A stretch of 5,953 nt of DNA from the NCBI GenBank assembly GCA_021812845.1, contig JAKAML010000095.1, positions 1-5,953 of the forward strand, in the 5' to 3' direction. The DNA comes from Pseudomonadota bacterium. GTDB taxonomy: Bacteria; Pseudomonadota; Alphaproteobacteria; Rhizobiales; Hyphomicrobiaceae. Under the pieces are notes generated by a model. That model did no database searches and was not told where the DNA came from. It saw nothing but the letters and a program-made list of their open reading frames with translations. Shown piece after piece: positions 1 through 5,740 of this stretch. The first letter of the stretch is position 1; every line of letters begins with the position of its first letter. The position numbers and the translations under genes were made by a program.

Positions 1-466
<466 letters not shown>

Positions 467-467
<1 letters not shown>

Positions 468-478
468 CGGCGCGCCGT
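467..478. terminator. Perfect 12-bp palindrome between convergent stop codons
   Basis: ACGGCGCGCCGT is a perfect palindrome starting at the last base of the sucD stop codon. It fills most of the 14-base gap before the convergent response-regulator stop. It could form a short stem at the end of both transcripts, but there is no T-run on either side and no true loop, so it is not a classical intrinsic terminator. Termination here may instead depend on Rho or on collision of the two transcripts. Confidence 0.2.
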
Positions 479-481
479 GCT

Positions 482-1126
482 TCAGCGGCGCTCGGTGTCG
501 GAGCTCGTCGCACCGTCCCGGCGTTCGAGCGACAGCCGGATCAGGTCGGCGGTGTGGGTGAGGCCGAGCTTGGCCTTCAAGAGGCTCATGGAGTTCGCAA
601 CCGTCTTGTAGGCGACGCCGAAGATCGTCGCCATCTGCGCGATACTCTTGCCCTCGCCGAGCAGCCGCAGGATCTCGACCTCGCGGTTGGTCAGGTTCTG
701 CAGCGGATCGGCCGTGTCCGTGGTCGCGGCATCGAACGACGTCTTGAGCTCGCGGTCGACATAGACGCGGCCGGCCATCACCTGGCTAACGGCCTCGATC
801 AGCTCCGACGCCGGCGCGCTCTTGCCGACGTAGCCCATCGCGCCCGCGCTCAGCGCCCGGCTGACGTAGGAGGTGCCGGAGTGCATCGAGAACATGATGA
901 CGCGCACGGTGCGCGACAGGGCGCGCAGCCGCTGCAGGAACTCGAGCCCGCTGCTGGCCTCGAGGTTGATGTCGAGGATGACGAGGTCGGGCGGGCTGCG
1001 CCGGTACTCGTTGAGCGCGTCGCGGGCGTTGGCGGCCTCCGTGATCTCGGCGCCCGGCAGCGTGGCGAGCAGCCGCCGCGCGCCCTCGCGCACCACGGCA
1101 TGATCGTCGACGATCAGGATCTTCAT
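482..1126 (-). CDS. LuxR/NarL-family two-component response regulator
   Basis: A 214-residue DNA-binding response regulator. Residues 1-115 are a receiver domain: acidic pair D7/D8, phosphoacceptor D52 (in LVILDIN), switch S80 and conserved K102 are all present. Residues 145-200 are a LuxR/GerE helix-turn-helix starting [17 protein letters not shown], with the recognition helix around [18 protein letters not shown]. An Arg/Asp/Ser-rich tail follows. The ATG (1126-1124) overlaps the kinase TGA as ATGA, and GAGGAG at 1140-1135 lies eight bases upstream as ribosome site, so the pair is translationally coupled and this is very likely the kinase's partner. The family normally acts as a phosphorylation-dependent dimeric transcription factor. 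Its receiver and partner resemble NarL/MoxX-type systems, but the target promoters cannot be read from the protein. The kinase promoter region and the gap at 5095-5824 are the obvious candidates. Confidence 0.94.
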   Translation of the reverse strand: MKILIVDDHAVVREGARRLLATLPGAEITEAANARDALNEYRRSPPDLVILDINLEASSGLEFLQRLRALSRTVRVIMFSMHSGTSYVSRALSAGAMGYVGKSAPASELIEAVSQVMAGRVYVDRELKTSFDAATTDTADPLQNLTNREVEILRLLGEGKSIAQMATIFGVAYKTVANSMSLLKAKLGLTHTADLIRLSLERRDGATSSDTERR

Positions 1127-2511
1127 GCGCCCGTCTCCTCGGTCTCGGTCTCGGTCTCGGCCACTGTCGCGTCCCCCGTCTCGGCCGTCCGCGGGAACTC
1201 GGCGCGGATCTCGACGCCCTTAGGGTCGTCGACGTCGGTGATGGTGAAGCGGCCCCCGGCCCGCTCGGTGCGTTCGCGCATTCCGACGATGCCGTAGCCG
1301 GCGCCGCCCGCGCCGGGGCCGGCGCCGGTGCGGCCGCCCCCGTCGTCGCGGACCACCGCCGCGAGGCGATCGCCCACCGCCGCGAAGTCGACGGAGATGC
1401 GGCGCGGGCGGGCGTGCTTCAGCGCATTGCCGATCGCCTCGCCGACCACGTACTTGAGTGCGACGGCGACGTCGGCCGGCACCTCGACGTGGTCGAGGCG
1501 CGTCTCCAGCGTGACGCCGGGGAATCGCTGCCGCCAGAACGCCACCGTGTCGTGCACCGACCGCGGCCAGTCGATGTCCTCGGCCGAAGCCGGCCGCAAC
1601 TGCTCGATGATCCCGCGCACATTGCGCTTCAGCGCCAGCGTGGCCTCCTGGATGGAGGTGGCCTTGCCGGCGATTCCGGAGTCGCGGTCGCCCTCGTCCG
1701 CCGCGAGGCGGATCGCGGTCGCGTCGACGTCGATCGAGAACAGCAGCGGTCCGACCTCGTCGTGCAGGTTGCGCGCGAGCTCGGCGCGCTCCTCCTCCTG
1801 CACCCTGCTCAGGCTGTCGACGAGTCGCATGTTGCGGCTCTCGGCGCCGGCCAGCCGCCGCGTCATGGTGTTGAAGCCGCGCGCCAGATCGGCGAGCTCG
1901 CGCGGGCCGGTCTCCTCGAGCTGGGTCGAGAAGTCGCCGGCGCCGATCCGCGCGATGGCGCGGCTCAGCGCCTCGAGCGGCCGCATGGCGAGCGCGAGCA
2001 CGAGCAGCGTGACGCCGAGCCCGCTCGCGCTGTAGACCGCGAGCAGCTTCGCATAGAGCATGAGGTCGTCCCAGACCTCGGCAATCTCGTTGCGGTCGTA
2101 GGTCTCGAGCATCAGCTTGCCGTGTGCATCGAACACGTCGGGCAGCGCGACGTCGATGCGGCGCGGCGGCTCCTCCAGCCAGCGCTCGATCCACCGCGGG
2201 GCCGGCGTCAGGTCGGCCGCCGGCCGCGACGACTGGACGATGCGGCCCGAGGGCTCGACGAGGTGGGCCTTGAGATGGCGGTCACCGTCGAAATGGGTGA
2301 CCACGAGGCCCAGCGTGCGGCGCGGATCGGCGATCGGCACGTCGGCGACGCCGACCGCGTTGCGCGCGATGCGGCCGCCGACCGACAGCGCCGCCGACAT
2401 CTCGGTCGAGACCTTGTCGACGGCGTGCCAATGCACGAGCAGGGCGCCGAGCCACAGCGTGGCCAGAAGCACCAGGGCGATCATCGCGACGAGTTGCGTT
2501 CTCAGCGACAC
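1123..2511 (-). CDS. NarX/MoxY-type membrane sensor histidine kinase (HAMP, HisKA_3, HATPase_c)
   Basis: A 462-residue sensor kinase. TM1 is about residues 8-28 and TM2 about 154-176, leaving a periplasmic domain of roughly 125 residues. HAMP follows (177-228, starting MRPLEALSRAIARIGAGDF). A HisKA_3-type dimerisation domain carries H250 in ARNLHDEVGP, the autophosphorylated His of this class. The ATPase domain has the N-box GEAIGNALKHA (N362), G1 DDGGG (389-393) and G2 GYGIVGMRER (405-414). The stretch RNEIAEVWDD just before TM2 resembles the N-terminal periplasmic domain of MoxY/LapD-like proteins; this is from memory of the family. The C-terminus is a short Glu/Thr repeat encoded by a tandem hexamer. 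The start is GTG at 2511-2509: it places LRTQL before TM1, and GAGG at 2525-2522 is ten bases upstream. The alternative ATG at codon 10 would cut into TM1. The gene lies 111 bases after tonB and overlaps the regulator gene by four bases. Ligand unknown. Confidence 0.93.
   Translation of the reverse strand: MSLRTQLVAMIALVLLATLWLGALLVHWHAVDKVSTEMSAALSVGGRIARNAVGVADVPIADPRRTLGLVVTHFDGDRHLKAHLVEPSGRIVQSSRPAADLTPAPRWIERWLEEPPRRIDVALPDVFDAHGKLMLETYDRNEIAEVWDDLMLYAKLLAVYSASGLGVTLLVLALAMRPLEALSRAIARIGAGDFSTQLEETGPRELADLARGFNTMTRRLAGAESRNMRLVDSLSRVQEEERAELARNLHDEVGPLLFSIDVDATAIRLAADEGDRDSGIAGKATSIQEATLALKRNVRGIIEQLRPASAEDIDWPRSVHDTVAFWRQRFPGVTLETRLDHVEVPADVAVALKYVVGEAIGNALKHARPRRISVDFAAVGDRLAAVVRDDGGGRTGAGPGAGGAGYGIVGMRERTERAGGRFTITDVDDPKGVEIRAEFPRTAETGDATVAETETETEETGA
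1141..1160 (-). repeat. Tandem hexamer repeat (GAGACC unit) at the 3' end of the kinase gene
   Basis: On the plus strand GGTCTC occurs three times in direct succession (1141-1158) followed by a partial unit. Read on the coding strand it gives the Glu-Thr repeat of the kinase tail and runs straight into the GAGGAG that serves as ribosome site for the regulator gene. Because the unit is six bases, changes in copy number would add or remove two residues without shifting the frame. Confidence 0.75.
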
Positions 2512-2538
2512 GCGGGAGGATCCTCGGAGCTATTTTAG

Positions 2539-2547
2539 GTTATAACA
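2539..2547 (-). promoter_or_regulatory. Candidate extended -10 promoter for the histidine kinase/regulator pair
   Basis: In an otherwise very GC-rich block there is an AT-rich patch at 2531-2560. On the minus strand it reads TGTTATAAC (2547-2539), which fits an extended -10 (TGn then TATAAC, 5 of 6 to TATAAT). The predicted start is near 2532, giving a leader of about 20 bases to the GTG start and keeping the GAGG ribosome site. The -35 position with a 17-base spacer (2567-2562, GTGCAG) is poor, which would fit an activator-dependent or extended -10 promoter. GTTATAAC (2539-2546) is itself an 8-bp palindrome, so a binding site is an alternative reading. Confidence 0.35.
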
Positions 2548-2562
2548 TTGCATATCGGACGC

Positions 2563-2584
2563 TGCACGAATGCACGATTTCGTG
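2563..2584. promoter_or_regulatory. Candidate operator: direct plus inverted TGCACGA elements upstream of the kinase promoter
   Basis: TGCACGA occurs twice eight bases apart (2563-2569 and 2571-2577). The second copy forms a perfect inverted repeat CACGA-TT-TCGTG (2573-2584). The inverted repeat is centred roughly 46 bases upstream of the predicted kinase transcript start, a typical place for an activator. The bound protein is unknown; the adjacent regulator is one possibility. Confidence 0.35.
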
Positions 2585-2602
2585 ATCTTGCGGCGGCGGG
2601 CC

Positions 2603-2622
2603 GGCGCCTGTCCCGGGGCGCC
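2603..2622 (-). terminator. GC-rich hairpin directly after the tonB stop, no U-tract
   Basis: GGCGCC at 2617-2622 and GGCGCC at 2603-2608 can pair as a 6-bp stem with an 8-base loop, beginning right after the tonB stop codon. No T-run follows on the minus strand, so it is a weak candidate for an intrinsic terminator. It may act as an mRNA 3'-end stabiliser or partial terminator separating exbB-exbD-tonB from the kinase genes. Confidence 0.25.
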
Positions 2623-3384
2623 TCAGCGCGTGATGAAGCGGAACGGCACGTCGACGTCGATCGTCGGCGCGCCGAGACCCTCGGGGAACGGCGGATAGGG
2701 CGAGGCGCGTTCGACTGCGGCCAGCGCCGCCTCGTCGAGCCGCTTCGAGCCCGAGCTCGTCGCGACCTCGCGCGACACCAGCTTGCCTTTGGCATCGACC
2801 GTGAAGCGGACGACCACGGTGCCCGCGTCGCGCGAGTGGGGGTTGACCTTCTTCGCCTCGATGCGGCTCCTGAGCTTGCCGAGATAGGCCATGCGGACCG
2901 TGGGATCGCCGCCGGTCTGCTTCTTGGCCGCGCTCTTCTCTTCGACCACGACGGCCTCCGGCACCGGCTCGGCGGCGGCCACGACCTGCGGCTTGACCAC
3001 CTCGGGCGGGGTCTCGCGCAGGATCTCCTGCTCCTCGACCACCTCGGCCTTGGCGGTGATGACCTCGCTCTCCTCGACGAGCTCCGGCGGCGGCTCCGTG
3101 ACGGGGATCTCCTCGGGCGGCGGCGGCTCGGACGGCTGCGGCTGGGCGGCCGCTGTCGCCTGGGTCTCGGCGGGTGTGTCGCGCGCCGTCTCGATCACCT
3201 CCGACGGCAACCCGCTCTGTGACAGACCTTCGATGGCGATGCCATGGTCGATATTGAACATGTCGCCGCCGTCGCCCGTGTCGTAGGCGCGGCCGCCGGC
3301 ATCGAACGAGACGAGCGACAAGGCGAGCGCCGCGTGCAGCAGCGCCGAGGCTCCCCATGTCGTGGTTCTCAGCAGGGATGCCAT
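2623..3384 (-). CDS. tonB: TonB energy-transducing protein
   Basis: A 253-residue protein with the full TonB plan. The N-terminus has one membrane anchor (about residues 9-27) carrying the S13xxxH17 motif (SALLH), the equivalent of the S16xxxH20 signature of E. coli TonB needed for coupling to ExbB/ExbD. Residues about 75-160 are a Pro/Glu/Val-rich periplasmic spacer (PPPPEEIP, EPPPELVEE). Residues about 167-253 form the TonB C-terminal domain: YLGKLRSRIEAKKVNP, VVVRFTVDAKGKLVS, the helix DEAALAAVERASPYPPFP, and the last strand ending in FRFITR. It spans the periplasm and passes proton-motive energy to outer-membrane receptors that import iron chelates, haem, cobalamin or metals. The ATG lies eight bases after the exbD stop; its GAGG ribosome site (3394-3391) overlaps that stop codon, which implies coupled translation. 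The spacer is more acidic (Glu-rich) than the Pro-Lys spacer of E. coli TonB. The substrate cannot be deduced here. Confidence 0.93.
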   Translation of the reverse strand: MASLLRTTTWGASALLHAALALSLVSFDAGGRAYDTGDGGDMFNIDHGIAIEGLSQSGLPSEVIETARDTPAETQATAAAQPQPSEPPPPEEIPVTEPPPELVEESEVITAKAEVVEEQEILRETPPEVVKPQVVAAAEPVPEAVVVEEKSAAKKQTGGDPTVRMAYLGKLRSRIEAKKVNPHSRDAGTVVVRFTVDAKGKLVSREVATSSGSKRLDEAALAAVERASPYPPFPEGLGAPTIDVDVPFRFITR

Positions 3385-3392
3385 GGCCGGCC

Positions 3393-3908
3393 TCAGCGCG
3401 CCTGGACGGGTGCCGGCAGGGCCGGCGTCGCGATGGCCGACGCCGGCGGCGACCCGGCGGCTGCGCCGTTGCTTCCGCCCGGTTTCGGCTGCGTCAGCAG
3501 CGACACCCGCTGGTAGCCGCTCTCGCCGACGCGGGCGAGCACGTCCATGACGTCGCCGTAGGGACGGCTCTTGTCGGCGCGGACGTAGACGACGGTGTCG
3601 CCCTCCTCGGCCTTGAGCGCCATCAGCCGCGGCACCAGCCCGGCGGCCGAGACCGCCTCCTCGCGGATATAGAGCGCGCCGTCGGCGGCGACCGAGACGA
3701 CCATCGGCTTCTTCGGCTGGCTGAGCCGCTTGGCCGACGAGTTGGGGAGATCGACGGGCACGCCCGCGACCATCAGCGGCGCTGCGACCATGAAGATGAT
3801 GAGCAGCACCAGCATCACGTCGACGAACGGCGTGATGTTGATCTCGGCGAGCGGACGATAGGCCGCCTCCTCGCCGTCGGACGGTCCAGGCGCGGACGAC
3901 ATGCCCAT
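3393..3908 (-). CDS. exbD: ExbD/TolR-family biopolymer transport protein
   Basis: A 171-residue single-pass membrane protein. After a short cytoplasmic N-terminus comes EINITPFVDVMLVLLIIFMV (from residue 22), the hallmark of ExbD/TolR. D30 in FVDVMLVLL matches the membrane Asp (D25 in E. coli ExbD) that carries protons in the motor. The periplasmic domain follows (VDLPNSSAKRLSQPKKP, DGALYI, VVYVRADKSRPYGDVMDVLARVGESGYQRVSLLTQPK). From about residue 140 the protein has an Ala/Pro/Gly-rich tail of about 30 residues, so it is longer than the ~141-residue E. coli ExbD. The start ATG overlaps the exbB stop by one base (TGATG), with AGGAGG at 3922-3917 eight bases before it; a second ATG two codons in is possible. 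ExbD is preferred over TolR because exbB and tonB flank it and no tolA, tolB or pal is present. Confidence 0.92.
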   Translation of the reverse strand: MGMSSAPGPSDGEEAAYRPLAEINITPFVDVMLVLLIIFMVAAPLMVAGVPVDLPNSSAKRLSQPKKPMVVSVAADGALYIREEAVSAAGLVPRLMALKAEEGDTVVYVRADKSRPYGDVMDVLARVGESGYQRVSLLTQPKPGGSNGAAAGSPPASAIATPALPAPVQAR

Positions 3909-4612
3909 CAGACGGTCCTCCTCAGCGGCACGGCCTCCGGCTTGTTGTCGTGGGCGGCGTCGTGGCGGCGGGCGAGGCGCTTGGCCAGGAGCGCCACGGC
4001 CGCGCCGATCCGCTCCGACGCGCGGCCGAGGCCGACGGCGAACTGGTTGTAGGCGATGACCGCCGGGATCGCGGCCACGAGTCCGAGTGCGGTGGCGAAC
4101 AGCGCCTCGGCGATGCCGGGTGCGACCACCGCGAGGCTCGTGTCCTTCTGCTGCGCGATCGAGGTGAACGAGTTCATGATGCCCCAGACGGTGCCGAACA
4201 GGCCGACGAACGGCGCTGCCGATCCGACGGTCGCGAGGAACGGCAGCCCGGCCTCGATGCGTTGCAGCTCGCGCTTCATCGCGCCCCGCATCGCGCGCTC
4301 GAGCCGGCCGCGGACGTCGTTGCGATCCTCGCCCGAGGCGCCGCCCTCGGCCGCCTCGAGCCGCGCCGCGCTCTGCAGCGCGTCGACGAGGCCGGGGCTG
4401 GCCTCCGACGGGAACGCGCCGTGCGCGGCGGCCTCCTCGAGGCGCGCCACGTCGTTCCTGAGGCGCCGCATCCGGATCGCCTTCTCGAACACGATCCCCC
4501 AGCAGACGATCGAGGCGAGCACGAGACCGGCCATCACCGCTTGGACCACCGGGTCGGCGTTCTTGACGAGGCTCAGAATGGTGAATTCGTGGGCATTGGG
4601 CGCGGGCTGCAT
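3908..4612 (-). CDS. exbB: TonB-system energiser ExbB (MotA/TolQ/ExbB proton channel)
   Basis: A 234-residue protein with three membrane segments: about 22-42, about 125-149 and about 161-188. The core [20 protein letters not shown] followed by [18 protein letters not shown] is the ExbB signature, and its wording (GIMNSF, GIAEAL) favours ExbB over TolQ. T141, E169 and T174 fall at the spacing of E. coli ExbB T148, E176 and T181, the polar residues of the proton path. The family forms a pentamer around an ExbD dimer in the inner membrane and powers TonB. The ATG at 4612-4610 is chosen because it puts a normal short N-terminus before TM1. The same frame is open up to 5137, but that upstream part overlaps the exported-protein gene and does not look like a protein. 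No strong ribosome site precedes this ATG, and it lies 32 bases after the previous gene, so translation may depend on coupling to that gene. Confidence 0.93.
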   Translation of the reverse strand: MQPAPNAHEFTILSLVKNADPVVQAVMAGLVLASIVCWGIVFEKAIRMRRLRNDVARLEEAAAHGAFPSEASPGLVDALQSAARLEAAEGGASGEDRNDVRGRLERAMRGAMKRELQRIEAGLPFLATVGSAAPFVGLFGTVWGIMNSFTSIAQQKDTSLAVVAPGIAEALFATALGLVAAIPAVIAYNQFAVGLGRASERIGAAVALLAKRLARRHDAAHDNKPEAVPLRRTV

Positions 4613-4644
4613 GGTGTCTGAACCGTGGACGTGGATGATGTCGA

Positions 4645-5094
4645 TTACTTGGTGAGCCTCGCCGCGGCGAGCGAGGCGGGTGCGAGGCGGGCGAGGCAGT
4701 CGGCGGCCGCCGTGCCGCCGACGCGGCATTCGAGAACGTCGTTGATGAGGAAGCTCCCGACGTCGTCGCAGCCCGTTCCGGCGAGATCGAACAGCTTCAC
4801 CGTCCGCTTTGCACCCTTTAAGGGTCCGAGATCGACGGCGAAGCGGCGGCCGATGATGCCGTCGGTGCGGAACATGAAGAGGTCCAGCTTCAGGGCGTCG
4901 TAGTCCAAGGGTGCCGCGTTGTCGATCACCAAGTAGGCCCGGCAGCTCCTGTCGAGCGGCTCGAGCTTGTTGAGCTCGACCCTGACCGCGGTGGCGTCCT
5001 GGGCCCGGGCGGCGGCCCAGCTTGTGGTGCTGGCGGCGAGCGTGACGACGGCGAGCGCAGCGGCCTGGAAGGGCGGAACGGACAGCGGAGCCAA
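4645..5094 (-). CDS. Exported four-cysteine protein of unknown function, first gene of the TonB block
   Basis: A 149-residue protein with a signal-peptide-like N-terminus: hydrophobic from about residue 9 to 28 ([12 protein letters not shown]) with likely cleavage near AARA/Q31-32. The mature part of about 118 residues begins [20 protein letters not shown] and contains [37 protein letters not shown] and [11 protein letters not shown]. Its only four cysteines, C51, C109, C123 and C133, are all in the mature part, which suits two disulfides in the periplasm. From memory, similar proteins sit beside exbB genes in other alphaproteobacteria and lack an assigned role; this is unverified. The alternating strand pattern suggests a small beta-rich domain. 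The start is TTG (5094-5092), supported by GGAGG five bases upstream; there is no ATG or GTG upstream in frame before a stop, and the next Met (74) would remove the export signal. The n-region lacks Lys or Arg, which is unusual for a Sec signal. It lies 32 bases before exbB, probably co-transcribed. Confidence 0.85.
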   Translation of the reverse strand: MAPLSVPPFQAAALAVVTLAASTTSWAAARAQDATAVRVELNKLEPLDRSCRAYLVIDNAAPLDYDALKLDLFMFRTDGIIGRRFAVDLGPLKGAKRTVKLFDLAGTGCDDVGSFLINDVLECRVGGTAAADCLARLAPASLAAARLTK

Positions 5095-5099
5095 CGCAA

Positions 5100-5104
5100 C
5101 CTCC
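5100..5104 (-). promoter_or_regulatory. Ribosome binding site (GGAGG) fixing the TTG start of the exported protein
   Basis: GGAGG on the minus strand lies five bases before the TTG at 5094. No ATG, GTG or other TTG lies in frame upstream before the stop, so this site is the main evidence for the unusual start codon. Confidence 0.7.
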
Positions 5105-5197
5105 AGTGCGGCGCCGGGCGCCCGACGCGCCGGACACCGGAGATCATCCTCTAGCGTGACGCAACGGCCGCGATCAACCCGAGTTGAGGTCGATCAC

Positions 5198-5221
5198 CGA
5201 GAGGTGAGCGAGCGCCTCTCG
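5198..5221 (-). other. Hairpin candidate in the leader of the TonB block
   Basis: CGAGAGG (5198-5204) and CCTCTCG (5215-5221) form a perfect 7-bp inverted repeat with a 10-base loop, about 105 to 125 bases upstream of the TTG start. Just downstream toward the gene, TCAAC-CCGA-GTTGA (5174-5187) is a second short stem-loop. Both could fold in a leader RNA if transcription starts upstream of 5221. Confidence 0.3.
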
Positions 5222-5289
5222 TGCCGTCTCGTCGTCGCGCGGAATCGGATGGCCCGCTCGTCGGTTCGGGTTGCCGCTTCCGATTGTCG

Positions 5290-5301
5290 GCCCGATCGGG
5301 C
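5290..5301. promoter_or_regulatory. Perfect 12-bp palindrome GCCCGATCGGGC
   Basis: Twelve bases are perfectly self-complementary, without spacer, about 196 bases upstream of the exported protein start. Its core CCGATCGG recurs at 5715-5722 near the divergent gene. It could be a dimeric regulator site, but palindromes of this composition also arise by chance in GC-rich DNA. Confidence 0.3.
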
Positions 5302-5356
5302 GCGAGCTGCTGTGATGATCGAGACGTCCGCTTCATTCGGCAGCCGCACATGAGGA

Positions 5357-5456
5357 CGGACTTCTCGATCTGAATCACACCAGGATCCTTGGTTCCTCTG
5401 ATGTCGTTCAGACTGCGAAGTCCGCAGCCGAGCACACGGAGGACTGAAGCGGACTT
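5357..5456. repeat. Three CGGACTT/AAGTCCG elements, two forming an inverted repeat
   Basis: CGGACTT occurs at 5357-5363 and 5450-5456, and its reverse complement AAGTCCG at 5418-5424. The last two are the cores of an 11-bp inverted repeat with one mismatch: GCGAAGTCCGC (5415-5425) and GCGGACTTTGC (5449-5459), 23 bases apart. GTCCGC and GCGGACTT elements of this look are common in short intergenic repeat families of Rhizobiales-type genomes, so this may be a decayed copy; that is from memory. Confidence 0.35.
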
Positions 5457-5489
5457 TGCGGTCACGACACTAGGGCAACTGTGACTGCG

Positions 5490-5507
5490 GCGCAACGCCA
5501 GCGCAAC
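5490..5507. repeat. Two GCGCAAC direct repeats with 11-base period
   Basis: GCGCAAC at 5490-5496 and 5501-5507 are exact copies separated by four bases, so they lie on the same face of the helix. This is a common layout for tandem regulator half-sites. No known consensus is recognised. Confidence 0.3.
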
Positions 5508-5514
5508 ATTGTTT

Positions 5515-5529
5515 CGTCGCGGCGCGACG
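5515..5529. promoter_or_regulatory. Inverted repeat CGTCGC-GGC-GCGACG
   Basis: Perfect 6-bp arms with a 3-base centre, directly after the GCGCAAC repeats. It could be an operator or a small RNA stem. The function is unassigned. Confidence 0.3.
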
Positions 5530-5618
5530 CCCATCGGGTCGGGATTGAGATCGGGAAAAGGGCTCGATTAGACCGGAACAGGCAGAATTCCGGCGCCTGC
5601 GGGACCAATCACCGAAAT

Positions 5619-5669
5619 GTTTCAATTCCGCCTCGGGCAGAAATCAATTCGGGAAATATTCCCTGAAAC
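5619..5669. promoter_or_regulatory. AT-richer island with TCAATTC repeats and nested inverted repeats
   Basis: Within the most AT-rich part of the gap, GTTTCA (5619-5624) and TGAAAC (5664-5669) are inverted copies. TCAATTC appears at 5622-5628 and 5644-5650, exactly 22 bases apart, that is about two helical turns. GGGAAATATTCCC (5651-5663) has perfect 5-bp arms around ATA. The island lies about 155-205 bases before the divergent ATG and is the most likely place for regulated promoter elements. It does not match the Irr, RirA or Fur consensus as I know them. Confidence 0.4.
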
Positions 5670-5728
5670 GCGGAGGCGTGGGCGAACGGGAATCGGCCGC
5701 ATCGGGGCGAATGTCCGATCGGCCTTCG

Positions 5729-5740
5729 AATGCCGGCATT
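5729..5740. promoter_or_regulatory. Perfect 12-bp palindrome AATGCCGGCATT
   Basis: Twelve self-complementary bases centred about 90 bases upstream of the divergent ATG. TGCCGG is repeated just afterwards (5740-5745), so the block reads as a palindrome plus an extra half-site. It may be an operator or part of the leader RNA of the downstream gene. Confidence 0.35.

Noticed and set aside
1414..2538. Long open frame on the plus strand opposite the histidine kinase
   Set aside because: The translation is Arg/Asp/Gly/Val-rich without motifs, as expected for an antisense shadow in GC-rich DNA; the minus-strand frame has a full set of kinase motifs.
2540..3358. Second minus-strand frame overlapping tonB
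   Set aside because: Arg/Gly/Ala-rich translation without family features; the tonB frame has the SxxxH anchor and the C-terminal domain.
3908..4612. TolQ/TolR identity for the motor pair
   Set aside because: The signature wording (GIMNSF, GIAEAL), the tonB gene next door and the absence of tolA, tolB or pal favour ExbB/ExbD.
4613..5137. N-terminal extension of ExbB in the open frame up to 5137
   Set aside because: The extension is Arg/His/Gly-rich, overlaps the exported-protein gene in another frame, and ExbB has a normal length from the ATG at 4612.
5151..5534. 127-codon minus-strand frame in the intergenic gap
   Set aside because: Ser/Arg-rich with no recognisable motif, no clear ribosome site seen and composition unlike the neighbouring genes. 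A decayed remnant is possible but not supportable.
5545..5573. TTGAGA with a 17-base spacer and TTAGAC as a plus-strand promoter
   Set aside because: The -35 is good (5 of 6) but the -10 matches only 2 of 6 and the start would be about 245 bases before the ATG; not strong enough to list.
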